Below, in pieces: positions 1 to 6,157 of a stretch of DNA of 6,227 nucleotides. This DNA comes from an uncultured Collinsella sp. GTDB lineage: Bacteria; Actinomycetota; Coriobacteriia; Coriobacteriales; Coriobacteriaceae. Position 1 is the first letter of the stretch. The number at the start of each line of letters is the position of its first letter. The position numbers were made by a program, and so were the translations under genes. The notes below the pieces were generated by a model. The model was not told the origin of the DNA. It saw only the letters and a program-made list of their open reading frames with translations, and made no database searches. Location of the stretch: positions 1-6,227 of the forward strand of contig CATYHY010000084.1 of NCBI GenBank assembly GCA_958407085.1, in the 5' to 3' direction.

Positions 1-536
1 AGCACCGTGGTACCGCCGGTAACGGCAGAGCGGTCGCCGCCGGCCTCGCGGACCACGGGGGCGGACTCGCCGGTGATGGCGGACTCGTCAACGGAGGCAG
101 CGCCCTCGATGACGTCGCCATCGCCGGGAATCTGCTCGCCGGCGCGTACGATCACCAGGTCGCCGCGCGTAAGCTCGGTGCCGGGAACGACGGTGAAGTG
201 CTCCTTGTCCTCAACGGACTCGATGCGATGGGCCTCGACATCCTTCTTGGCCGCACGCAGGGAATCGGCCTGAGCCTTACCGCGGCCCTCGGCAAGCGCC
301 TCGGCGAAGTTCGAGAACAGGTCTGTGAGCCACAGGATGACCGCGATGGCGACCACATAGTAGGTGGGCACACCCGCGTCCTGCACACCGAAGATGGAAG
401 CGACGGCCAGGACGGAGGTCATGCCGGCGGAAAGCCACACCAGGAACATGACCGGGTTTTGAATCTGGACGCGAGGATCCAACTTGGCAAACGAGTCGCG
501 GACCGCGCGGCCCATCATGTCTTTTTGCATAGCCAT
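1..536 (-). CDS. kdpB: KdpB, potassium-transporting P-type ATPase subunit, N-terminal part (cut by window edge)
   Basis: KdpB is the ATP-hydrolysing P-type ATPase subunit of the inner-membrane KdpFABC potassium pump. Only the first 178 residues are visible; the P and N domains with the phosphorylated aspartate lie beyond the left edge. The visible part opens with the family stretch DPRVQIQNPVMF (residues 20-31), followed by a first membrane helix at about 28-49 and a second at about 57-78. The actuator domain begins after residue 95 and holds GDGDVIEG and the dephosphorylation loop TGES at 155-158. Ser158 corresponds to the E. coli TGES serine (Ser162), whose phosphorylation inhibits the pump. 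I chose the ATG at 536 because AGGAGGG ends 9 bases upstream; the in-frame ATG at 530 would be 15 bases away. The gene starts 16 bases after the kdpA stop, so it is co-transcribed with kdpA. Identification is secure; kdpC is expected next but is not visible. Confidence 0.96.
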   Translation of the reverse strand, partial: MAMQKDMMGRAVRDSFAKLDPRVQIQNPVMFLVWLSAGMTSVLAVASIFGVQDAGVPTYYVVAIAVILWLTDLFSNFAEALAEGRGKAQADSLRAAKKDVEAHRIESVEDKEHFTVVPGTELTRGDLVIVRAGEQIPGDGDVIEGAASVDESAITGESAPVVREAGGDRSAVTGGTTV

Positions 537-545
537 AAATCTGCG

Positions 546-555
546 CCCTCCTTTA
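546..555 (-). promoter_or_regulatory. kdpB ribosome binding site overlapping the kdpA stop codon
   Basis: On the minus strand TAAAGGAGGG joins the kdpA stop codon TAA directly to a near-perfect Shine-Dalgarno AGGAGGG, 9 bases before the kdpB ATG. Ribosomes terminating on kdpA would sit on the kdpB initiation site, which fits coupled translation and matched subunit amounts. The coupling is inferred. Confidence 0.8.
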
Positions 556-2376
556 CGCAATCATCTGGAAGAACTCGGCAACGGGGCCAAGCGCCAGGGC
601 CGGGAAGAAGCTCAGGGCACCGATCAGCAGAACGATGAACACGAGCAGGAATACGAACATGCCGTTGGTGGTAGACAGGGTACCGGCGCTCTCGGCGACC
701 TTACCTTTCTTGGCCAGCGAGCCGGCGATAGCCAGCGTACCGATGATGGGCATGAAGCGGGCGAACAGCATCTCGAGGCCGAGCATGACGTTGATCCAGG
801 GAATGTTGCAGTTCATGCCTGCAAACGCCGAGCCGTTGTTGCCGCCGCATGAGGTGAAGGCATACAGCACCTCGGAGAAGCCGTGCGCGCCACCATTGTT
901 GAGCTGGTCGGCAAGACCGGGCACCATGCAGGCGATGGCCGAGCACACCAGAATGGCAAACGGAGTTGCCAGGCACAGGACAACTGCCCAGCGCATCTCG
1001 CCCGGCTCGATCTTCTTGCCCAGGAACTCAGGCGTGCGTCCGACCATGAGGCCGGCGATGAACACTGTGAGGATGGCGAAGCCGATCATGCCGTACAGGC
1101 CGCAGCCCACGCCGCCGAAGACGACCTCGCCCAGAGCCATCTGGAGCATCTGGACAAAACCGCCCAGCGGGGTGTAGGAGTCGTGCATGGAGTTAACCGA
1201 GCCGTTGGAAGCAGCCGTCGTGAAAGCGGACCAGGTGGAAGAGGAGGCGATACCGAAGCGGCTCTCCTTGCCCTCCATGTTGCCGCCAGCCTGGCCATCG
1301 GTCATCTCGATGTTGACCGCGCCGCCATCTGCCAGCTGCGGGGTGCCCGCATGCTCGTTGAGGGCGATGATGCCGGCGAAGATCACCAGCAGGATGAACA
1401 TGGCGGCAAAGATGGCCTTGCCCTGCTTGGTGTTTTTGACGCCGATACCGAAGGTGAAGCAACAGGCGGCCGGGATCAGCAGCAGGCTGGTCATCTCGAT
1501 GATGTTGGTGAAGGCACTGGGGTTCTCATACGGATGAGCGGAGTTCACTCCGAAGAAGCCTCCGCCGTTGGTGCCGGACTGCTTGATGGCGACCTGAGGA
1601 GCCGCGGGACCCTGGGGCAGGAACTGCTCGGTGACCACGCGCGCGCCCTCGACAACCTTGCCGTCGACCTTGACCGTGTCGCCCTCGATCTCGGCGCCGT
1701 CGATGACGCTCCAGCCGCCGTCTGCATTAGGCTGGACAGCGACGGGCTCTACGAGCTCAGCCTTCTGAGCCGGCTGGAAGTTGGAGATGACGCCACCGGC
1801 AGCCAGGCAGATGCCGAACACGAGGTTCAGCGGGATGAGCACATACAGGACGGTGCGGGTGAGGTCGACCCAGAAGGAACCCAGACCCTGCTCCTTGACC
1901 TGACGGAAGCCGCGGATCAGCGCGAACATGACCGCGATACCGGTGCCGGCGGAAACGAAGTTCTGCACGGTGAGACCCATGAACTGCACAAGGTAGGACA
2001 GGGTGGTCTCACCGGAGTAGGACTGCCAGTTGGTGTTGGTTATGAAGGAAGCAGCCGTATTGAACGACAGGTCCCATGACACACCCGGCAGGTGCTGGGG
2101 ATTGCCTGGCAAGAAGGACTGAAACGCCTGGAGTGCCACAAGAGCCACGAGGCCGATCCCCGAAAAGACCAGCACGCTCGCCAGATAGCGCCTACACCCC
2201 ATCTGCTCTGCCGCGTCGATGCGAAGCAGACGATAGACGCCACGCTCCACAGGAGCAATCACAGGCGACAGGAACGTATGCTCACCATCCATGATATGGG
2301 CCATGAACCGACCGAGCGGAACGGCCAGGACGACGAGCACGGCAAAGTACAAGATGTACTGAATCGCAGCGTCCAT
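553..2376 (-). CDS. kdpA: KdpA, potassium-binding channel-like subunit of the Kdp ATPase
   Basis: KdpA is the potassium-selective subunit of KdpFABC, a relative of potassium channels and Trk/Ktr proteins, with about ten membrane helices and four pore loops. All four loops are visible: TNTNWQSYSGE at 113-123, SGTNGGGFFGVNSAHP at 267-282, TTAASNGSVNSMHDSY at 386-401 and TSCGGNNGSAFAG at 508-520. NMEGKESRFG (366-375) and GRTPEFLGKKI (446-456) are further family signatures, and the C-terminus ALALGPVAEF matches the family. At 607 residues it is about 50 longer than E. coli KdpA (557). Most of the excess lies in the outside-facing stretch at about 207-250, before the second pore loop; a smaller one is at about 350-362. 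The start at 2376 gives the usual N-terminal helix. GAGGAG lies 13 bases upstream, a little far, inside kdpF. It sits 3 bases after kdpF and 16 bases before kdpB, in one operon. Confidence 0.98.
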   Translation of the reverse strand: MDAAIQYILYFAVLVVLAVPLGRFMAHIMDGEHTFLSPVIAPVERGVYRLLRIDAAEQMGCRRYLASVLVFSGIGLVALVALQAFQSFLPGNPQHLPGVSWDLSFNTAASFITNTNWQSYSGETTLSYLVQFMGLTVQNFVSAGTGIAVMFALIRGFRQVKEQGLGSFWVDLTRTVLYVLIPLNLVFGICLAAGGVISNFQPAQKAELVEPVAVQPNADGGWSVIDGAEIEGDTVKVDGKVVEGARVVTEQFLPQGPAAPQVAIKQSGTNGGGFFGVNSAHPYENPSAFTNIIEMTSLLLIPAACCFTFGIGVKNTKQGKAIFAAMFILLVIFAGIIALNEHAGTPQLADGGAVNIEMTDGQAGGNMEGKESRFGIASSSTWSAFTTAASNGSVNSMHDSYTPLGGFVQMLQMALGEVVFGGVGCGLYGMIGFAILTVFIAGLMVGRTPEFLGKKIEPGEMRWAVVLCLATPFAILVCSAIACMVPGLADQLNNGGAHGFSEVLYAFTSCGGNNGSAFAGMNCNIPWINVMLGLEMLFARFMPIIGTLAIAGSLAKKGKVAESAGTLSTTNGMFVFLLVFIVLLIGALSFFPALALGPVAEFFQMIA

Positions 2377-2379
2377 AGT

Positions 2380-2466
2380 TTACGAATCACTCCTCATCAG
2401 AATGTAGATGTAATAGATAAGGAGTCCAATGCAGACGACTCCGATGATGGGAATGAGGATGTCCAT
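2380..2466 (-). CDS. kdpF: KdpF, small membrane subunit of the Kdp ATPase
   Basis: This 28-residue frame reads MDILIPIIGVVCIGLLIYYI followed by YILMRSDS. It is one hydrophobic helix (about residues 3-24) with a short polar, probably cytoplasmic, tail. E. coli KdpF is 29 residues and occupies the same place directly before kdpA; it stabilises the KdpABC complex in the membrane. Identification rests on length, single-helix character and position, since so short a protein carries little sequence signal. AAAGGGG ends 6 bases upstream of the ATG. The stop codon lies 3 bases before the kdpA start, and the kdpA Shine-Dalgarno is embedded in the codons for Met24-Arg25-Ser26, so kdpA translation is probably coupled to kdpF. 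The first gene of the kdpFAB(C) operon, it faces the divergent kdpDE pair. Confidence 0.88.
   Translation of the reverse strand: MDILIPIIGVVCIGLLIYYIYILMRSDS
2390..2395 (-). promoter_or_regulatory. kdpA ribosome binding site inside the kdpF coding end
   Basis: GAGGAG on the minus strand lies 13 bases upstream of the kdpA ATG and within the last codons of kdpF. The spacing is longer than the usual 5-10 bases, so kdpA initiation may depend on ribosomes arriving from kdpF. Confidence 0.6.
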
Positions 2467-2530
2467 TTACCGCCCCTTTCACGCGCGGTCCGATGTCTCG
2501 GACGCCTGCTCTCGCAAGCGTCTGGGGACA
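2467..2530 (-). promoter_or_regulatory. Structured 5' leader of kdpFABC: two overlapping hairpins before the kdpF ribosome binding site
   Basis: Read as minus-strand RNA, positions 2522 to 2501 fold into a 9-pair stem (one G-U pair) closed by the loop GAGA, a GNRA tetraloop. Positions 2503 to 2488 fold into GUCCGA-GACA-UCGGAC, a perfect 6-pair stem. The two share the three bases GUC at 2503-2501, so full formation of one opens the end of the other. The mismatch in the first stem is C·A if read on the plus strand but G-U on the minus strand, so the structure suits transcription towards kdpF. It does not resemble the c-di-AMP (ydaO) riboswitch as I know it. Whether it regulates anything is inference. 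Confidence 0.45.
2473..2479 (-). promoter_or_regulatory. kdpF ribosome binding site
   Basis: AAAGGGG on the minus strand, 6 bases before the kdpF ATG at 2466. It fixes the start of this very short gene. A CCCC run at 2524-2527, upstream in the same transcript, could pair with its GGGG and hide the site. Confidence 0.65.
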
Positions 2531-2546
2531 GTAAACGCTTCTAGGG

Positions 2547-2552
2547 ATTAAA
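2547..2552 (-). promoter_or_regulatory. Possible -10 element of the kdpFABC promoter
   Basis: TTTAAT on the minus strand is the best -10-like hexamer ahead of kdpF and would place the transcript start near 2540. No convincing -35 hexamer lies 16-18 bases upstream, as is common in promoters that need an activator such as KdpE. This is a weak call made by eye. Confidence 0.3.
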
Positions 2553-2553
2553 G

Positions 2554-2580
2554 AGGCGTGAGGGCCGGGGCTCACGTCCT
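2554..2580. repeat. Inverted repeat in the divergent control region
   Basis: CGTGAG at 2557-2562 and CTCACG at 2571-2576 are perfectly complementary around an 8-base G/C-rich centre. Allowing one unpaired T at 2577, the arms extend by AGG (2554-2556) against CCT (2578-2580), giving 9 pairs. It lies just upstream of the possible kdpF -10 element and directly abuts the direct repeat at 2580-2599. It could be an operator for a dimeric repressor or a hairpin of a longer leader; the sequence does not decide. Confidence 0.5.
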
Positions 2581-2599
2581 TAAGATGCCGTAAAGATGC
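2580..2599. promoter_or_regulatory. Tandem AAGATGC repeat, candidate KdpE operator
   Basis: AAGATGC occurs at 2582-2588 and again at 2593-2599, exactly 11 bases apart, and a T precedes each copy by one base (2580 and 2591). OmpR-family regulators, which include KdpE, bind as head-to-tail dimers to direct repeats about one helical turn apart. The repeat lies between the two gene arms, roughly 40-65 bases upstream of both putative transcript starts, so one dimer could serve both promoters. Assignment to KdpE is inferred from geometry and position, not from a known consensus. Confidence 0.4.
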
Positions 2600-2632
2600 A
2601 GGTAGAAAGCACTATTGCGGCTGCAGTGCGCC

Positions 2633-2638
2633 TATACT
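2633..2638 (+). promoter_or_regulatory. Possible -10 element of the kdpDE promoter
   Basis: TATACT matches the -10 consensus TATAAT at five of six positions and lies 72 bases before the kdpD ATG, which predicts a transcript start near 2645. No good -35 hexamer is seen at the right distance, so the promoter may be weak or activator-assisted. Confidence 0.4.
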
Positions 2639-2696
2639 CGACCTCGCGAGCATACAGTGGCGTCCTCACCGCGTATGCACGCATGGACAACGTTTC

Positions 2697-2703
2697 AGAA
2701 AGG
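2697..2703 (+). promoter_or_regulatory. kdpD ribosome binding site, deciding the start
   Basis: AGAAAGG lies 7 bases before the ATG at 2711. The frame stays open upstream, with an ATG at 2675 and a TTG at 2615, but neither has a Shine-Dalgarno and the added residues do not look like KdpD. Confidence 0.7.
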
Positions 2704-2710
2704 CTACGCT

Positions 2711-5446
2711 ATGCAGCGCGACGCATCGGACACTCGCGTCAACCCAGACCTCATCCTCAAGGCAATTGAGAAAGACGAGGCCGCCGATGACGCTCGAACC
2801 AGCCGGGGACACCTCAAGATTTTCTTTGGCTACGCTGCTGGCGCAGGCAAAACCTATGCGATGCTTCAAGCCGCCCACGCCGCCAAGCGGCGAGGTGTCG
2901 ACGTCGTCGCGGGATACATCGAGCCGCACGAACGTCCGGCAACTGCCCATCTTGCACAAGGGCTTGAGAACGTGCCCTGTAAACTCATCGAGCACAACGG
3001 CATTGCGCTCAGCGAGTTCGATCTAGATACGGCTATCGAACGCGCCCCTCAGCTCATCCTTGTCGACGAGCTTGCCCATACGAATGCGCCGGGGTCTCGC
3101 CACGACAAACGCTATCAAGACGTCGAGGAACTTCTACATGCGGGAATCGACGTCTATACGACCGTGAACGTTCAGCACATCGAGAGCCTAAACGACATGG
3201 TTGCATCCATCACCGGCGTTGTCGTGAGCGAACGAATCCCCGACCGTATCTTCGATGATGCCGACCAGGTCGAGCTCGTCGACATAGAGCCCGAAGACCT
3301 ACTTGAGCGCCTTCGCGCCGGCCTCGTCTACCGTCCCGCACAAGCCGACCGAGCGCAACAGCATTTTTTTACCGTCGAGAACCTCACCGCACTCCGAGAA
3401 ATCGCGCTGCGCCGCTGCGCCGATCGCACCGGCCACCTCACAGATGCCGCACGCGTGCTGGGAAACCGTGACTACTACACCAGGGAGCGTATCTTAGTCT
3501 GTGTCTCCCCGGCGCCGACCAATCCCCGCATCGTCCGTGCCGCCGCACGCATGGCGAAAGCGTTTCGCAGCGAGCTCGTCGCCCTGTTCGTAGAGAGCCC
3601 GCGCACGCAAGCCATGAGCGATGATGAGCGCGCCAAGCTTGCAGCCAATATCGCCCTAGCCGAGCAGCTCGGAGCACATATGGAAACCGTCTATGGCGAC
3701 GACATCGCGTTTCAGATCTCCGAGTTCGCGCGCCTGTCGGGTATTTCGAAGATCGTCATGGGGCGCACGGGCGAGCGCAGCAGCGTCCGTCAGGCCCTCT
3801 TCGGCCGCAAATCTCTCGTAGAACAGCTCATAACATTCGCCCCGAACCTCGACATTTACATCATTCCAGAACAGTCGACTCCGCCCTCCCGACCCAAAGG
3901 ACGCCGCCATGCGCTCGCCCTGCAGCCGCCCAGCAGCCGAAACGTGCTTCGCACGCTGGCTCTCTCTCTTGCCGCCACGGCGATCGGCACGGCTTTCCGC
4001 CATCTGGGATTTGCCGATTCCAGCATCATATCCCTCTATATCTTCACGGCCCTGCTGACCGCCGTCACCACGACGGGGCGTATCTGCACGATCGTATCGA
4101 GCGTGCTCTCTGTAGTGCTTTACAACTTCTGCTTCGTCACGCCTCTGTTTTCGCTCGCCAGCTACGACCGAAGCTATCTGGTCACGTTCGGCATCATGTT
4201 CGCCACCGCTATGGTCGCCGGCGAGTTAACTGCGCGCATCGCCGACAACGCCCGTACATCCGCCGAGAACGCATTCAAAACGCGCGTACTCCTCGAAACG
4301 AACCAGCTCTTGCAGCAAGCCCATAGCGCGGAGGAGTGCGCCCGCGTCGCCATGAACCAACTCGTCAAACTGCTAAAACTCGACGTGGTCTTCTACCCCG
4401 CCGAACACGGCACGCTCGGCAAGGCGCTCTATGAGTCCGCTGGCACCGAAAACCGATCCGCGTCGCTGCTCACCGACTACGAGCGCGCCGTTGCAACCTG
4501 GACCTACACCAACAACAAGCGCGCGGGCGCAAGCACGCGGACCCTGCCTGAGGCGCGCTGTCTCTACCTCGCGGTTCGCACCGGCGACAAGGTATTCGGT
4601 GTCATCGGCATCGCCCTGGAGGGGCGCGAGATCGAAGCCTTCGAGCATTCGATCGTCCTATCTATCGTAGGTGAATGCGCCTTGGCGCTCGAAAGCGACC
4701 GGGCGGCGCAAGAGCGCGAAGAGGCTGCGGTCTTGGCGAAAAACGAGCAGCTGCGCGCCAACCTTTTGCGCTCCATCGGCCACGATTTGAGGACACCCCT
4801 CACGGCTATATCCGGATCTGCGGCAATCCTTCGGAAGAGCGACGAGAAGCTCAGCCTCGAACAACGCTGCGATCTTGCCGATGCCATCTACGACGACTCC
4901 CTCTGGCTTATCGATACCGTGGAAAACCTCCTCGCCATCACACGCGTCGAGGACGGCACCATTCGCCTCAACTTAACATCCGAGCTCATCGACGAGGTCA
5001 TCGAGGCCGCCCTCAGCCATGTCGCCCAAGCATCGCATGGACGTGCCGTCACCATCGAGCACACTGACGACATCCTGCTGGTACGCATCGACGTCCATCT
5101 CATCATGCAGGTGCTTACGAATCTCATCATGAACGCCTTCAAATACACGCCCGAGGACTCGACTGTCACCATCAGCGCACGTCGCGAGGGTGAGTTCATC
5201 GTGGTGGACGTCGCAGACGATGGGCCGGGTGTAGCAGACTGCGACAAGCCTCATATCTTTGAGCGCTTCTTCACCTCAAGCAATACGCGGCCCGTGGATT
5301 CGCGTCGAAGCATCGGCCTTGGGCTGTCGCTCTGCCGCTCCATCGTGGAGGCGCATGGCGGCGTCATCGAAGTTCGCGACAACCACCCCCATGGGGCCGT
5401 CTTCCGTTTTACCCTGCCCGCCGAGGAGATCGAGATTCATGAATAA
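2711..5446 (+). CDS. kdpD: KdpD, membrane sensor histidine kinase for potassium/ionic stress
   Basis: KdpD senses potassium limitation or ionic stress and controls phosphorylation of KdpE. The 911-residue protein (E. coli 894) has the full family architecture. The N-terminal KdpD domain carries Walker A GYAAGAGKT (40-48) and Walker B LILVDELAHTNAPGS (115-129). A universal-stress-protein-like domain spans about 260-387. Four membrane helices lie at about 412-432, 437-455, 459-479 and 488-506, and a GAF-like region at about 525-650. The kinase core has the phosphoacceptor His691 in IGHDLRTPLT, N box Asn808 (NLIMNAFKYTP), G1 DDGPG (836-840) and G2 GLGLSL (869-874). Everything needed for autophosphorylation is present. 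The start at 2711 follows a well-spaced AGAAAGG; the open frame upstream is untranslated leader. The stop overlaps kdpE by 8 bases, so sensor and regulator are co-translated. A run of seven T at 3364-3370 encodes part of the conserved HFF segment (218-220). Confidence 0.97.
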   Translation: MQRDASDTRVNPDLILKAIEKDEAADDARTSRGHLKIFFGYAAGAGKTYAMLQAAHAAKRRGVDVVAGYIEPHERPATAHLAQGLENVPCKLIEHNGIALSEFDLDTAIERAPQLILVDELAHTNAPGSRHDKRYQDVEELLHAGIDVYTTVNVQHIESLNDMVASITGVVVSERIPDRIFDDADQVELVDIEPEDLLERLRAGLVYRPAQADRAQQHFFTVENLTALREIALRRCADRTGHLTDAARVLGNRDYYTRERILVCVSPAPTNPRIVRAAARMAKAFRSELVALFVESPRTQAMSDDERAKLAANIALAEQLGAHMETVYGDDIAFQISEFARLSGISKIVMGRTGERSSVRQALFGRKSLVEQLITFAPNLDIYIIPEQSTPPSRPKGRRHALALQPPSSRNVLRTLALSLAATAIGTAFRHLGFADSSIISLYIFTALLTAVTTTGRICTIVSSVLSVVLYNFCFVTPLFSLASYDRSYLVTFGIMFATAMVAGELTARIADNARTSAENAFKTRVLLETNQLLQQAHSAEECARVAMNQLVKLLKLDVVFYPAEHGTLGKALYESAGTENRSASLLTDYERAVATWTYTNNKRAGASTRTLPEARCLYLAVRTGDKVFGVIGIALEGREIEAFEHSIVLSIVGECALALESDRAAQEREEAAVLAKNEQLRANLLRSIGHDLRTPLTAISGSAAILRKSDEKLSLEQRCDLADAIYDDSLWLIDTVENLLAITRVEDGTIRLNLTSELIDEVIEAALSHVAQASHGRAVTIEHTDDILLVRIDVHLIMQVLTNLIMNAFKYTPEDSTVTISARREGEFIVVDVADDGPGVADCDKPHIFERFFTSSNTRPVDSRRSIGLGLSLCRSIVEAHGGVIEVRDNHPHGAVFRFTLPAEEIEIHE
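5423..5428 (+). promoter_or_regulatory. kdpE ribosome binding site inside the kdpD end
   Basis: GAGGAG lies 10 bases before the ATG at 5439 and encodes the Glu-Glu pair near the kdpD C-terminus. It supports 5439 as the kdpE start, rather than the longer open frame reaching back to 5259, whose extra part overlaps the kdpD kinase domain. Confidence 0.65.
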
Positions 5447-6143
5447 TGCCGCTAAGCCACGCATCCTCCTGGTCGAAGATGACCTGACCGTTCAAAACCT
5501 CGTTTCGACCGCGCTTGACCTCCACGGCTATGTCGTGAGCAAGGTTTGCAACGGCCAGGCCGCCATCATGGATGCGGTGTCGCACGGCCCCAGCCTCATC
5601 ATGCTCGACCTCGGCCTTCCCGACATTGACGGCATCGAGGTCATCACGAAAATCCGAAGCTGGTCGGCAGTCCCCATTATCGTCATTTCGGCGCGCACCG
5701 AAGATTCCGACAAGATTGCAGCACTTGACGCAGGGGCAGACGACTACCTCACCAAGCCCTTTTCTGTGGATGAGTTGCTCGCGCGCGTCCGTGCGAATTT
5801 GAGGCGCTCCTCGATGGCGTCGAGCGAGTCGACAGAAGCGAGCACGTTCGACAACGGTCCGCTGCATATCGACTACGCCGCGGGATACGCAACGAAAGAC
5901 GGACGCGAGCTCTCGCTCACCCCAACCGAGTACAAATTGCTCGTCCTTCTGGCGAAAAACGTCGACAAGGTGCTCACCCACACCTTCATCACCCGCGAGA
6001 TATGGGGCACGAGCTGGGACAGCGATCTGGCGAGCCTGCGCGTGTTCATGCGCACCCTGCGCAAGAAGATCGAGGCAGACCCCTCTCACCCCAAGATGAT
6101 TCAGACGCACATGGGTGTCGGGTACCGCATGCAGCGTCTCTAG
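5439..6143 (+). CDS. kdpE: KdpE, OmpR-family response regulator of the kdp operon
   Basis: KdpE is the DNA-binding partner of KdpD; when phosphorylated it activates kdpFABC transcription. The 234 residues divide into a receiver domain (about 7-122) and an OmpR/PhoB winged-helix domain (about 140-234). Receiver residues are all present: acidic Asp14-Asp15 in ILLVEDD, phosphoacceptor Asp57 in LIMLDLGLPDIDG, Ser84 in VISAR, and Lys106 in YLTKPF. The DNA-binding domain shows LSLTPTEYKLLVLLAKN, an IWG motif, the recognition-helix region SLRVFMRTLRKKIE, and the wing ending GVGYRM. Length matches E. coli KdpE (225) closely. The ATG at 5439 overlaps the kdpD end by 8 bases and has GAGGAG 10 bases upstream. 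A likely target is the repeat-bearing region between kdpF and kdpD. The gene is the last of the kdpDE pair. Confidence 0.97.
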   Translation: MNNAAKPRILLVEDDLTVQNLVSTALDLHGYVVSKVCNGQAAIMDAVSHGPSLIMLDLGLPDIDGIEVITKIRSWSAVPIIVISARTEDSDKIAALDAGADDYLTKPFSVDELLARVRANLRRSSMASSESTEASTFDNGPLHIDYAAGYATKDGRELSLTPTEYKLLVLLAKNVDKVLTHTFITREIWGTSWDSDLASLRVFMRTLRKKIEADPSHPKMIQTHMGVGYRMQRL

Positions 6144-6157
6144 CCCGCCCAACAAAA

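Noticed and set aside
883..2079. 398-residue open frame on the plus strand, antisense to kdpA
   Set aside because: It lies wholly opposite the well-supported kdpA, is rich in Asp, Glu, Gly and His as GC-rich antisense frames are, has no recognisable domain, and no ribosome binding site was evident.
2387..2575. 62-residue minus-strand frame across the kdpF region
   Set aside because: Its frame differs from kdpF, its product is His/Ser/Pro-rich without membrane character, and the kdpF frame with its own ribosome binding site explains the place better.
2615..2710. 32-residue N-terminal extension of KdpD from a TTG start
   Set aside because: No ribosome binding site precedes 2615 or the ATG at 2675, the putative -10 element falls inside it, and AGAAAGG clearly serves the ATG at 2711.
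2467..2710. c-di-AMP (ydaO) riboswitch or tRNA in the divergent region
   Set aside because: The conserved ydaO sequence blocks as I know them are absent and no cloverleaf or CCA end can be drawn; only short hairpins are present.
5259..5438. 60-residue N-terminal extension of KdpE
   Set aside because: It overlaps the kdpD kinase domain out of frame; the receiver domain starts properly from the ATG at 5439, which has GAGGAG upstream.
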